Assembly: GCA_907165135.1 (NCBI GenBank) | Contig: OU015569.1 | Span: 3,348,001 to 3,412,000, forward strand | Reading direction: 5' to 3' | From: Oikopleura dioica | Lineage: Eukaryota > Chordata > Appendicularia > Copelata > Oikopleuridae | DNA: 64,000 bases | Part shown: in pieces, positions 36,053 through 47,434 of the stretch | How the letters are laid out: the number at the start of each line of letters is the position of its first letter | How positions within the stretch are numbered: position 1 is the stretch's first letter | Made by a program: the position numbers and the translations under genes | Notes under the pieces: generated by a model | Told to the model about the DNA's origin: nothing | Seen by the model: the letters and a program-made list of their open reading frames with translations, nothing else | Database searches by the model: none

Positions 36053-37123
36053 GAGCTTCAAAGACCAACAATGCCAAATGCTACCTGCTGAGTGATATAG
36101 ATCTGCATCGGCCAAAGAGAACACTGACTTCGAATTCGGAAATTTTTCGATGAGATCTGTTTCCCAGTCAGCAAATTGAGACCAGATTTTGAGAATATTG
36201 CTAAATTATTTAAAATATTTCGTAAATCATTTCTAAAAACAAAAACCTTTCTAGCCAATCGTCGTCCTGCCGGGATTGTTGGTCCGAGTGTTCCAACCTG
36301 TATGTTGCTTGAAATTTCCTTTTAATGATACCATTTCTGATTAGATCCGAAGATTTTCACTTATTGAAATACCGGAAATCTGATGGGCAGCGCACTCTCG
36401 GTCGAGGAAGGCGCTGAGTCGCGCTGATGGAGGAGGACAGTGCCCACCGCCAGGTGTAAACTCCTCCACGGGCTCTTCCTTTGCCCGACTCGACGCAACG
36501 CTTGTTTCAAGTTGAGCCGATGAGTTGGGGTTTCCCCAAGTTGGGTAAACGGCGATTTGAAAGAACGAAGGAAGTTCTATAGATTTTGTTCTGAGAACAG
36601 TACATATTATAGTTCGTATTTTTTCGTTGCCAAGTCCAAAAATTTGCGCTATCAGCTCGTTGCCCTGATGTGATACTATACAAGACCGGAGGAGAAGAAG
36701 AACATCGACTGTAAGTGGCAGCAACTGCAGTTATTATCTCTTGGTACGACGGATTAGAGAAAGGAGGGGCCATTGAAAACAGATTTTTATTTGCGAATGC
36801 GGCCCTTTTGCCCTGCACCGTACCGATTTCATATGCTGATTATAGTCACTTGCTCCCCTGGGCGATGATTGATAAGCCGCGTTGTGCTGAGAGAACGTTC
36901 CAGCTGTTATCATTTTTAAAAATCTGGTCTGGGTGGCCGACTCACCTTCCATTCCCCCAACTAACTTATCTATACTTGATCCATTTCAGCTCCTTTGAAA
37001 CTATTAATGAAAATATTCTCATTTTTCTATCCAATACTAATTTATTGCTTTTGTCGAAATTCGCAGGGATGACTTATTTAGGCAGAGTTTCAATAAAATT
37101 GACAGTAAGCAAAAATTTGACTA
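36053..37123. other. Stretch without a confident gene
   Basis: Lies mostly between the arms of the inverted repeat. Minus-strand frames at 36341-36724 and 36507-36818 are open but show no domain and only weak splice signals. Confidence 0.35.
36899..36952 (-). repeat. Inverted repeat, right arm
   Basis: Reverse complement of 35997-36047. Both arms contain a GT/AG-like dinucleotide pair, so they might be mobile-element ends or remnants of a duplicated, inverted exon. Confidence 0.75.
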
Positions 37124-38590
37124 TCAGTCGTTGTAAAGCTTGAGGATCTTTCGTTGGGTGAATGGAGCGCGGCATGTTGGGCATTGCTTCTGAGGAAGAG
37201 AAGAGAGGCAGCCGAAGCATGCCTTGTGTCCGCATGGATAAATAGCGGCTTCTGGGTGCATCTCACCGAATTTTCCGAAGCAGATTTTGCAACTCGCCTT
37301 CTCGTCGTCCTCTTTTTCTTTTTCCTCCGGCTTGGAGGCATCCTTGGTCTTTTTCTTCTTTTCAGCAATTTCTAAATGTTTTTAATGCAATAGGAAAACG
37401 GTAAAATTCATACCGAAATCACATTCATACTCCTTCATCCCATCCTGAATGAGGAAGAAGAACCGCTTGTGAGCTTTTCTTCGCGTGTCCGTCTTGATCG
37501 TGGCTTTTTCGTGGGCATCTTTGCTAACCTCTTTCGCTTTCTCGAGGTCTAGTTTCACTTTCTCGAGTTCCTTTTGCAATTCCTCCGTCTTTTTATCGGC
37601 CTCCTTCTTGTTCTGAACAGCAACTTTTTCTTCCTCTCCGACTTCTTCGCAGATTTTACTGACCGCGTAGAGCATCTTGGGTATAGCTTAAATTCAGTAG
37701 TTAGTAGTAGTAACTTCTTAGACAGCGTCAATAAAGATTTAGAATGCTTTCTTCTTTCAATGACTCATGTCGGGAAACATTTGTACAATATCGGACTTAC
37801 AGTTTTTATCAGTCGATTTCGAAGCGTTTTTACAGCAGGCTCCAAGGATGTATTCTCGGTGGGTGAGATTTTCAGATCCACAGCTACCAGGGCACTTAAA
37901 TTTCGCATCACTCTCATCAAAAACTGCGTCCGTTTTTTGAGGAAAAAGTACGAGCATGCAAGACTTGCAATATCGTTGACCATTGATATCTGTAGTCGAA
38001 CCAGGAAACCTTAAAATTTGATTGATAACTTATTATGAATCATAAGTTAACATTTATCATTAAATATTTTATTCAAATCATTAATTTGATTAAGGACCCC
38101 CCCGTCAGCTTTTTCCTTCGAAAAGTTGAAATTTTTAAAAACACTATATTTTTGGTTCTTAATGCGTCCTAAGGTTAAACTTGCTTCAAAAAGCTTTGAG
38201 GAGGAATTTTTGACCAAGGAAAATCAATATTTCTCCCAAAATTAGGGCGAATTCGTCAATTTTTGGCGAAAAGTCCAATTTTCAAATGCGATTTTGGGGG
38301 TGAAGGAGTCGAGATAGACCCCCAAAAAATGAAGCCTCAAAATCGTTTTTTGACCCGTAGAATCCATTACATAGTTGAGTTTTAGCGCTCGGAATTCTTT
38401 TCACAAAACTCAACTATTCTCCAGATTTCTTGTTTCGTCGGTCACTTTCCTCTTTTCAGAAACTTTGTCTTCTCCTGGAGTAAGTTTGGCGATTTCAATA
38501 GTGGGTTACCGAAGATAGACTTTGAACTTCGAAAGATCTATCAATAATAAATCCAGAAAACTTATCAAAACCGTCAACTTCACCGGACAT
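37124..38590 (-). CDS. RING-finger protein, likely E3 ubiquitin ligase
   Basis: Last exon 37124-37371 encodes a C3HC4 RING finger: CKICFGKFGEMHPEAA, then YPCGHKACFGC, then CPTCRAPF, followed by KILKLYND and stop. The preceding exon 37414-37686 is a charged coiled coil (KKTEELQKELEKVKLDLEKA). Before it, an exon ending at 37801 has a second Cys-rich unit (QRYCKSC, FKCPGSCG, ILGACCKN). A probable start exon, 38510-38590, reads MSGEVDGFDKFSGFIIDRSF and ends at a GTAACC donor. Its phase does not match the acceptor near 38010, so one exon between them may be missing. RING proteins of this type transfer ubiquitin from an E2 to substrates. The substrate is unknown. Confidence 0.7.
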
Positions 38591-38802
38591 AATAATAATA
38601 TTTTTACATTTTTAAAGCCATTATTTGTAGGCAAAGCATCTGCGTTTCTGTTTTGGTGAGTGAATACTGTACTGAAGCTCAAATAGATAATCGTCAATCA
38701 AAGTGCAAAGTGGAAGTAGAATAGGAGTAATTTATTAATTTGAAATTTGCGAAGAGTATATATCAGTGCTCAACTGTCTGCGGCTCTGTTTCCAGCCGCT
38801 TC

Positions 38803-39508
38803 TCATTCGATAAATCCTTCTGGACCCGTGAAAAAGCTCTCCGGACTTGACTTTTCAGCTGAAACCGTCATAATAAGGTCATTTAGAGTCTGTCTCACCA
38901 TTCTCTCAATCTTCTTCTCCAGATTTCCGAAGTCGCCATGGTCACCCATCTGCGCGCGAAATTTTCGAGAGAGCTTCTTGCTAAGATGAACTTTACATGG
39001 CTTGAAAAACGAAATCATCTTCCTTGATTTCAAAGAGTGCGATTTTTAAACCGTGCCTTCAGTTCGTTGAATCAGATCGTTGAAAACGGCATAAGCTACA
39101 AGAGGGTTGCTAGAACTTAGCTTTGAATATAATTTACTATTAAGAGAGAGAAAATTAAGTAACCCAGCCTTGGTCAATTTGGTCGGCCATTTCGTCTTTA
39201 AATCCCTTCAAGGTCTGGTTGAAGACTTCAAGTTGACGTTCCTGCTCTATCAATCATATTCAGATCTGGCTCGTGTCACTGGCTCAGAGCTTACCTTCTC
39301 GAATTAGAATGAGGCTCTCCTTGATGTCCAGCACGGGGTCCGCAAACTCGAGTTCATCGCCGGGCAGCTCGAGCTCTAATACTAGTTGAGTTTATTTTCA
39401 CTTTTGAAGAAAAGACAAAGCTAGACTCTCACCGAAAGGCTCACTCTGTGAAACGGCTTCGGCGCATGTAAAAATAGCAAAAATCCAAAATGCAAATCTA
39501 AGTGTCAT
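38803..39508 (-). CDS. Secreted protein of unknown family
   Basis: ATG at 39508 opens a clear signal peptide, MTLRFAFWIFAIFTCAEAVS, followed by QSEPF. Later exons read LELELPGDELEFADPVLDI, then QERQLEVFNQTLKGFKDEMA, then NPLVAYAVFNDLIQRTEGT, and finally a basic exon (KVHLSKKLSRKFRAQMGD) that continues to FFTGPEGFIE and stop. The first two introns are short GT-AG introns; the later borders are less sure. No domain was recognised. Confidence 0.5.
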
Positions 39509-39509
39509 T

Positions 39510-40332
39510 TTGAGACAGCGTGGCTCTGAATACTCTTGCTCAGTTAAGGACGTCGCTTCTAACCGGAAGTCAAGTTGGCTCTCTCTATTGTGGTTAAATA
39601 TCAGCAATCGACTGGAATGTCTGCATCTGCTCTCTACCTGTGTGCCCAAACGGAGTCCAACTATTTCCGAACGAAATTTGTCTTCTTTTCCCCTTTTAGC
39701 TAGTTTTTCTTAATCGTACTTTGAAATTTCTGTCGCTTTCTTTGGCGTTTTTGACTTCGGTTGCTGCTTGAACAGCTTTCTGACTCTTATGGAGCGATTA
39801 TTTGGTTGTTTATACAATTTGGATACACAGCGCGGCGCTACTTACAGGATTCTTTTTTCAACTATCACTTCCGTAATTGCTCTTTCTCGTTTGCCTCTTT
39901 TTACACAGCGAATTTATGATAAATAACTTTCATTGGCATTTTTATTGATCGTATTTATGAAGCATGAGCTTTTTTTACGTATACTGTTCTCTGTGTATTA
40001 TATCACAAAAATCACATTCCCAATTGATCTGAAGCTCTGTCATCATTACAGTCACTGGAAATTACTTCGGTTCCAGGCACTGCATTAACACACTCTCATA
40101 AAGATTTCCAGTAATGATCAGGTGTATTGATATAAGAGAAAAAAAAGTTCACGCCAATCGGAAGTGTTTGATCAGCTTCTGAAGCTTTTGCATTTCCGTT
40201 TTCCAAAAGGAATTTTTTCTCACCGGAATATTTAATCGCGATAAGCTAAGTACAGATAAAGAAAAAAATAATGTACAGGACCTGTGTTTCAAAGTCGCTA
40301 ATTTGAAAGTTTAAAAGTGCTTGAAAAAAAGG
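39510..40332. other. Intergenic stretch
   Basis: Between two minus-strand genes. No exon or repeat was recognised. Confidence 0.5.
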
Positions 40333-40867
40333 CTATATTGGAAAGACGGGATTTTCGGACTCCGTGTCGGAGCGCTTCAGGGTCGATTGTTGCTTCACCA
40401 GACTTTTGCGACTGACGCCGTTTTGGAATTGTACTGCCGGCGCTCGACCATTGGGATTAGCCATTCCGTTGACCTAGCGTTTAGTTAAAATTCCATTGCT
40501 TGAATGATTTGGAAATTATCACTGATCATTAGTATTGCTAAGTGTACTGTAAATACACTCAAAGAACGATAAATTCTGTATAAATTTAATCTATGACAGT
40601 ATCCTTTGAATGATCTTCGGGATTCCTTTAATCTAGCGAGGATATCCTTGTCTTCGGAGAGATAGATAGGGAGCTTTTAGGTGCATAATTAAAATAATAT
40701 ATCTCAAATGCTGAAGTTGCTATACTTACGATATTATTGCGCGGCGAGGCGAAAGGATGCGAAAACTGCACGAGGGTGAAGTTCGGGTGACAAACTGTAA
40801 TGTACACGAGCACGAGGAATAGTAAGCACAGAATCAAGCCGATGGTTGACGCAATCACTGAATGCAA
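40333..40867 (-). CDS. Small single-pass membrane protein
   Basis: Two exons, 40730-40867 and 40333-40473, join in phase. The first encodes a strong membrane segment (ASTIGLILCLLFLVLVYITV) followed by CHPNFTLVQFSHPF. The second is a polar tail (VNGMANPNGRAPAVQFQNGV, ending DTESENPVFPI). The frame opens with TTG, so the true start lies in an upstream exon, perhaps at the ATG near 40943, through a junction I could not settle. No family was recognised. Confidence 0.5.
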
Positions 40868-41169
40868 AATGAAGGATGATTATTGCTGACCACCGGGGCA
40901 ACAAAAGCCTATTTTTCCCGAACGCTTTCATCGATCCGACCATGAAATATTAATGCTTTATAGTTTTATGCGATAAATTGAATAATCTCACGACCGCAGC
41001 CAATCTGCCGCATATAAATTCGGCATACTGATTAATATACTCTTTCTTGTGAAACCAGCTTAATAACAATAAAGTAGCCTATTGTAAGAGCTTTGTGGAA
41101 ACAATTTTTCATGTCTTTGACGGAGGTTTTTGATAATATCTGACGCAATTTTTAAGAATTTATTAATAA

Positions 41170-41400
41170 TTAAGACCATTTCTTCGTCATTTCTAGGCTT
41201 CTATCAAAGATGAAATCATTTAACTTAATTACAAACTTACTTAGAAGCATTTTTTCGTCCACTTTGAAGCGTTTGTTGTATTCCAAGTCCATTTGGTCAT
41301 ATTTGTCGAGTGGTTTAATGTATCTGAACTGGTTGGAGGTATCCCTCGTCTGTCTCCCCGCATTGTTCTGTATCATCCTGTCTTCATTATTGCCCGCGCT
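41170..41400 (-). CDS. Possible small gene or terminal exon
   Basis: The frame MIQNNAGRQTRDTSNQFRYI to LEMTKKWS is polar, with a run of charged residues (DKYDQMDLEYNKRFKVDEK). No domain and no supported upstream exon. Confidence 0.3.
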   Translation of the reverse strand, partial: SAGNNEDRMIQNNAGRQTRDTSNQFRYIKPLDKYDQMDLEYNKRFKVDEKMLLSKFVIKLNDFIFDRSLEMTKKWS

Positions 41401-43125
41401 ATCTTAATGTTTTCTCAGTTTTCACTGTTCAGAATATTGAATCGTCGAATATCTCTGCCCGCGCTACAAACATGCCACGGGCTTGCTTGCTTGTGAGACC
41501 GATTTTATATCAATAAATAATATCAATAAATAAAACTTCAATTAGTCCAGTCGCCCATAAAGCGTCCCGCTACAGGTTAAGATTAAACAAGGAATAAATA
41601 AATTTTAATTAAAATACCCAGCTACCCGCTCACATCATCACGCTCCGGGGCAGTTCAAATGCCTCCCCGTCTAAAGCCCTCGCGATTCCTCAAACTCACT
41701 GTACTACCGTTCCGAAATTAGAAGCCTTTCTATACACTAGAAATTTAAAGAATTCTTGCCATGAGTGAAATAAACAGCGGTAGGTTATGAACCGGAAACT
41801 GACCACGAATACGTTTAAAATTGCGCAAAAGATGAGACATTAACTTTCTAATTTCTGGTGATAAGGGAGTGATAAAACGTAAATAAAATTGTGGTTCTTC
41901 AGTTTCACCTTTATATAGTTTCGCTTCTTTCGATTTTCTCTCTTTCTCTTCCTTTGGTGGAGGAATCTAATCGTAGCTAATTATATCAAGAATATTAAAG
42001 CAAGTAGCTGGATTTACATAGAGCCGGCTTGTAAGTTTTGTATGCACTGTTGAACGGTAGCGTGCATTAAGACATTACCATTTCTTTTGAATCTTTAATT
42101 TTGACGCTCAATACGGAATGAATCCTTTGGCCCCCGAGATCTATCCCTAACTAAACCAATCTAAAGCGCGGCTCTCATTTACTTACATACTCTACTCGTC
42201 TACTTTTCAGCTGCACTCAGATCAACTACAGTTGATGCTGCTTGATTTTCAATTTGATTGCCAATTATAGGAAACCAGTTAGACATTATTGTATTTTCAA
42301 TATACTATCGAGCTTCTTTCTTTTAACATTTTCGAATCCTTATAAATGTCGTATTCTATCTTAAGAAAAAATAATTTTATCTATTTAACTATTCGAATTT
42401 TTAAAAAGATAAAAAAATTCAATTGATTAGAGAAAAATTACCGTTTGATTTTCTGTTTGTCTCTATTTAATTTTTAGGCTTGCCATAAAAAGTGGTTTCA
42501 CTTTCTGATTTAAAAATGCTTCGATTTGGTGGAAGATAAAAGCCCAGCTGCCATACCTCCTAATAAGAAAACTTGAGAAATAGTAATGACGACGGGGAGA
42601 CGCGTGGAAACGCATGAAGGCGTCGGATTCGATACATAGAACTGTCAGCAGCATGTTTCCCGCGTTTATACGATATTACACTCTAACTGCAATTGAGAAT
42701 TCAATCTGGACAAGGCTACTCGATAGAAATACAATAATTGTATTATTGATTGATTATTTTTTCTTATTCTTTCAATTCTAATGTGAAGGTAGATGAATTA
42801 GAAAGTTGAAAGCTTTCTAGTGCTGAGCATTTTTATATGACTTAAATCCTCCTAGAATCTAAAGTTACCTTGGTCTGTATCCACTTGTTCTCCACCTTCT
42901 AATGCTTTTCGTCGTTTGATAATAGGCTGCTTTCTAAAAGTAAATTACCGATAATAGCTCAATTCCACTACTCAAGAAGAATCATCCTCACATTACTATT
43001 TTCGAACGCTAATCGACCTCGCTCAAAAACTAGAGAAAAAGCTTTTTTCAAGACGATTTTCTCTTGGCTCTCATTCGGGAATAAAATTAAGAAATAGAGA
43101 AAAAAAGAAGCTGAAATCACTGTAT
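41401..43125. other. Intergenic stretch, nothing assigned
   Basis: AT-rich. Open frames are short and lack splice support. No repeat was recognised. Confidence 0.45.
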
Positions 43126-44981
43126 ATGATACTAACGGTCGTATTTGTGACCAATATTGCATATGGCCAGAAAGTGATATTTGATAGAGTCCAACCGTTC
43201 CAGCATGAGTCTCTTAATATCGCCGACACAAACGTCGGAGAAGTAGAGGTTTGATACAGTTACTTTTCGATGATTTCAGTTTTGCCATTTCAGGTGACAT
43301 GCGCGCCGAACCTGATGTGCATTACCTTTGGAAACAACAACGAGTTCTTCGCACGGGACATCATCACCAAAGTCAGCAGAAGTTATGCTTGCTTCTAGGT
43401 CTAAAAACTTTTTAGGAAAATTATTCAGCAGAGGACTTCGCGGTGGAGAATCCATGTGCGGCAGAACGAGAGTTAACCGACGAGTCGTCGAAATACTGTG
43501 TTCATCCTGACTGCCCTTTTACAGATGGCTTTATGAAGAATGGGACCCACGCAACATTCAGAACAAAGGATTGAGTTCTCAAGACAACATGCATTACCGT
43601 ACCAACATCTTCCTTATAAATTAGCTTCAGATAGAAAGTTCTTCGCTTTCTCTTGAATCCATTGCACACTCGACAAAAGCTGCGAACATCGCAAAACTAC
43701 ACACAAGTATTATTTGAAGCTAGCCCTAAGAATCAAATCGAAATCAACTTCCAGGCGAGTCTCAGTTCGCAGTCAATTTTAAACCCTTAAGAGGCCTTAT
43801 GTCGCCTCAGCGTCGATATTATATTGATCTAGTAAAAAAATAGAGAATTAGAAAAAAGCTAAATTGAATCTTCTAAAATGACTTTCTTTGTAGTGCAGCT
43901 ATCCCTTGGAAGTTCTCCTCACAAGGGATTTCACGCTCAACTACCAAGAAATAACGATTACAGAACAGGGAAACTTTGCGGCTAGCATGTATCTTTATAC
44001 AAAAGGTAAAGCATTGAATTATAGTGAACTAGGCGAGTCCGGTCGTTATTTCAATCAATTCTGATTCTTCGTTGCTTAGACCGTTTAGTACATTTGATGA
44101 AATATTCTAGATTTCGGAAACGTCATCGTCGATACCAAACCAATCCTCCAAGGAAAAGATGAAAACGGCGCGATCAGTCGAATCTCAGCAGAAGTACAAC
44201 TGTTATCTTTGGAGAAGTCCGGCATGTTCGTAGAATTGCGAGACTGCTGGGCGACCCCAGATGCAAACTCAGCCAACATTAACCGCGTTTCTTTGATTCG
44301 TAACGGTTGCCCGGTCGAAGATAGATCGCTTAATGTCCTTATCCATAATTCAGGAATTGTTGAAACTTTTTCAAATTAGAAAAATTGATCAAAGAAATTA
44401 CAATTAGACAAAAGTAATTATCAACAAGAAAAAGCGGACGATTACTATGCCCGCTTCAGCCATGATATTTTTGCTTTTTCTTCTTCAAACGAGGTTCATT
44501 TGCATTGCTCGATTGAAGTTTGTGCGAATGATTGGTGCAACACCGTCAATGATAACTGCCAAAGCTCTTCCCTGCGGAGAAAAAGACGCGCTATTCGTGG
44601 AGAAGTTCAAAAAGGTTTATTCAAATATGCGTCTTTTTATTTTCATCGAGTCAAAATTCAGTCACTGAACTTGTGATCTCTGCCTCACCCGCCTTCACGT
44701 ACGACTACCAAGACCCTTCGCTTCGTTTCGTCGATGGACATCGCGACGATGAAGATATTATCAGAACAATTTTAGATTCTAGCGCAGGCGTCACCGCTGA
44801 TTTCTTCTCCGTCAGGTTAGTCAAACATTTTTTCTACCATAAATTATAGTCTCTCAGTCTGTTGAGCGCACTGGCAGCTATGGGTACACTCTTAATCATC
44901 CTCATCGTGCGCGTTGTTCAAAGATCAAGGCGATTCGAAAAACTGTAAGAAAACTGCTGTATTTTATTGGAAACGACTCTG
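43126..44981 (+). CDS. Zona pellucida (ZP) domain membrane protein
   Basis: Ten exons join in phase to 451 residues: 43126-43248, 43294-43371, 43416-43568, 43625-43706, 43755-43831, 43894-44005, 44111-44353, 44408-44614, 44662-44810, 44850-44981. It has a signal peptide (MILTVVFVTNIAYG), a ZP-N-like part (VTCAPNLMCITFGN), and a ZP-C part with the classic ELRDCWATPDANS...LIRNGCPVED and VHLHCSIEVC...NDWCN. A furin-like site, RRKRR, follows, then a membrane anchor (LAAMGTLLIILIVRVV). ZP proteins polymerise into extracellular coats after cleavage at the basic site. Two introns (after 43568 and 44353) fit only with GA-AG borders. Confidence 0.85.
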
Positions 44982-45789
44982 AAGAATGCTCGAAACATGA
45001 AAACGACATGTTCTGCCCTGAAATTCCTTCTCTTCGAGATCCAAAACTAAAATAAACATAAAATAGTGAAGCAAACTTTTGATGTATGAGGTGATAGCTG
45101 ATTATCAAGGCGAACTCTCATCTCGCGTGTCACAGTCAGACTGGCACTGGGTTCTTTCAACGATAGCGACGTGCTTTCTTTCTTCATTCTCATTGAACAC
45201 GTGTCAAACCCAGAAGAGCATGTTCACGAGCAGTCACACAACTTTTCATGCAAGAGATTGAGCCCAAGTTCCGTTTTTTTGAAGTTACAAACATGAAATC
45301 AAAATGGCCAATTTTCACTTTTACTCTTTGATCTGAGCGCCATCTTTATTGTTATGGCGTTAATAATGATACGCACTCGCATAAATGATCGTAAATAAAA
45401 ACTCTTGACAAGTGAGAGATTTCGTAGCAAGAATAAATTTTGAAATAATTATTATTTTTCTATAGTGAGAGCTCAAACGTTAAATAGTTCAGAAAGGTGA
45501 AATAATAGTGCTTTGAATCCTGGGGCAAAGTCTTCTGACTTCGGCGAAAAGAATTCGCCGCGTTCAGATATTCGCGGCTCCGCGCGGATCATCGGGCAAA
45601 CACCGTGTGTCACGTCCACGCAGAGAGCACTACGAAAATTTCACTCCCCTCTCAAGTGCCCCCATTTATTATAATTAAGCCTAAATCGGACATGGGCATT
45701 GGCAGTGGCAAAGCAACACGTGCAAATACAGAGATAGAGAGAGAAAGAGACCACAGTCGTCGCATTTTATCGTTTTTATAGAGAGAACA
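44982..45789. other. Intergenic stretch
   Basis: Contains one TCAAGTG motif and no recognised exon. It probably includes the promoter of the next gene. Confidence 0.45.
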
Positions 45790-45921
45790 ATGCGAGTTCA
45801 CTTCAAACATTTGCTGAAACGGATTTACTTTGAATACTTTGTTTCTCTTTTGATTATTGCAGCTTGCGCGGCATCATTGAGCGCGCTCTTGAATAAATGT
45901 TCAGAGAAAAAAATGGAATAA
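45790..45921 (+). CDS. Upstream 43-residue ORF with membrane segment
   Basis: ATG to TAA encodes MRVHFKHLLKRIYFEYF followed by a hydrophobic stretch (VSLLIIAACAASLSALL) and a charged end. It lies nine bases before, and in the same frame as, the start of the methyltransferase-like gene. It may be a translated upstream ORF, a separate micropeptide, or an alternative N-terminus interrupted by one stop codon. Confidence 0.35.
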   Translation: MRVHFKHLLKRIYFEYFVSLLIIAACAASLSALLNKCSEKKME

Positions 45922-45930
45922 TGGTGGACG

Positions 45931-47369
45931 ATGACGGCGAAACGACTCATCGGAAGAACGGCGATTCCCTGTATTGCCATTCTCGTTATCATCTATCTGG
46001 CCTTTCCAAAGAGCTGGTTCCAAGTAAGCGCATCTAGTATTTTAGTAATAGAAAGCAGCGAAATTATATTTTCCGGGATTTTTCCTAACGCAAATTTCAG
46101 CAGGAAGGGAAATACGAGAAACGATCTGTGGAGTGGTTTACATACGATGACCCTTCCGATCAGCCAGTTGCTTCATTCTTCGATATTCTTCCATCCAACG
46201 CGTCCCCGAAACCCTCGAGCTCCGGCAAGCCAGAGCACTCGCGGCCGACCGACACTCTCATTGATAAATTTGACTTTAACAAGCCTGTAAGTTTTTATTA
46301 TTTCAGGAAATCATACTTCGTGGCATCGACCGGAGATGAATCGATTTAGTACTCTCGCGAGAATCGTTAGATCTCAAATCGCAAGCTCAGCCTTGTTAAA
46401 ATCGACTTCCTCGAGAGCTTGACTATGATTGATGAGAGTTAATTCAGCACATTCTTGATTTCATTCTGACAGATTTTCTTTTTCAAGATATAGCATTTCA
46501 ATTTCTTTTTGCAAAAAAAAGAAAAATGAAAAAAAAAAGATTGTTTAGGTTGAACTACAGTTTGAATGGGCAAGCGTCAATCAAAATTTCACTGCCGAAG
46601 CCACCCGATTTCTTCGACTTATTCAAAGCTCAAAACCTCTATGCCCAAATATGCTGACAATCAGTGATCTAGAGGTGCTAATTGACTAACAATCAGGTCA
46701 AATGAATCTTTTAAGTTCAAAGTCTGCAATGTAATGCTGAGCAATTTCCCGGTGTACAGCTTCAACATCGATCAGAAAGATCCGTTCGAGATCGAGAAAA
46801 ACTTTTGAAACACAGCGCGGATCTTCAAATATTCGGACATAATCCCAACGCCCAATTGCCAGTACCAGATGCTTCTCACTTTTCGTTCGAGATGGTCGCT
46901 TTGGACAACGTCGACTCTGCCAAAGCGAAGAATCGCCGCTGGAGTAGGAATACTTTCGCTACTTTGCGCAAAAAGCACAATCACAACATTGTAAGTAAAA
47001 TAGATTCTTGTGTCTTTAATGAGTTTATTTGTCAAGATCAGCCTTGTGATTTTATCGATGAATTCTGCCGAGTGGAAGATCCTGCGAAATGTGCTCGAGA
47101 CAGGGGAAGTTAATCGTATCGCGCAGCTCGTTGTTCAGCTGCATCTTTCTTGGGCTGGCTTTGGCGTCTCCGGAGATGATGCTCAAGTAGTGCACAACTG
47201 GACAGAAGTCGTCAGTGGACTGGCGAAAGCGGGCTTTACGTTGATACACTCCGCTGAATTGCCAGGTCCAAAGATGTTTCTTGGTCAAACAGATACATTC
47301 AACTCGTCTAGCCGATACTATCTGACGTTTTTGAGGAAAGACCTTTTAGATTCTTCTGTTAGCCTTTAA
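45931..47369 (+). CDS. METTL24-like type II membrane methyltransferase-family protein
   Basis: Exons 45931-46023, 46101-46286, 46549-46674, 46716-46990 and 47037-47369. The N-terminus (RTAIPCIAILVIIYLAFP) is a type II signal anchor. The catalytic-like part has FPVYSFNIDQKDPFEIE, matching the VYSFG(I/S)...FE motif of METTL24, and ILSMNSAEWKILRNVLETGE, matching (D/E)xEGAEW in that family. Further matching elements are VVQLHLSW (family: AFEIHFW) and a C-terminal SSSRYYLTFLRK. The usual acidic residues before AEW are replaced (SMNSAEW), so catalytic activity is doubtful. At about 46800 the frame shifts within an A run (GAGAAAAACTTTTG): one additional A would keep it open. Topology suggests the Golgi or cell surface. 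Confidence 0.6.
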
Positions 47370-47434
47370 ATAAAGTCACTGAAACGTAAAAACAGGATGA
47401 ATTTTTATTGATAGAATTGTGGTGCAGTTCTCTC

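Noticed and set aside
42463-42654. FMRF in a minus-strand ORF as a neuropeptide precursor
   Set aside because: FMRF is not followed by Gly or a basic cleavage site, and the frame has no convincing signal peptide.
44902-45108. Minus-strand ORF overlapping the end of the ZP gene
   Set aside because: It is antisense to a well-supported exon and has no protein-like features.
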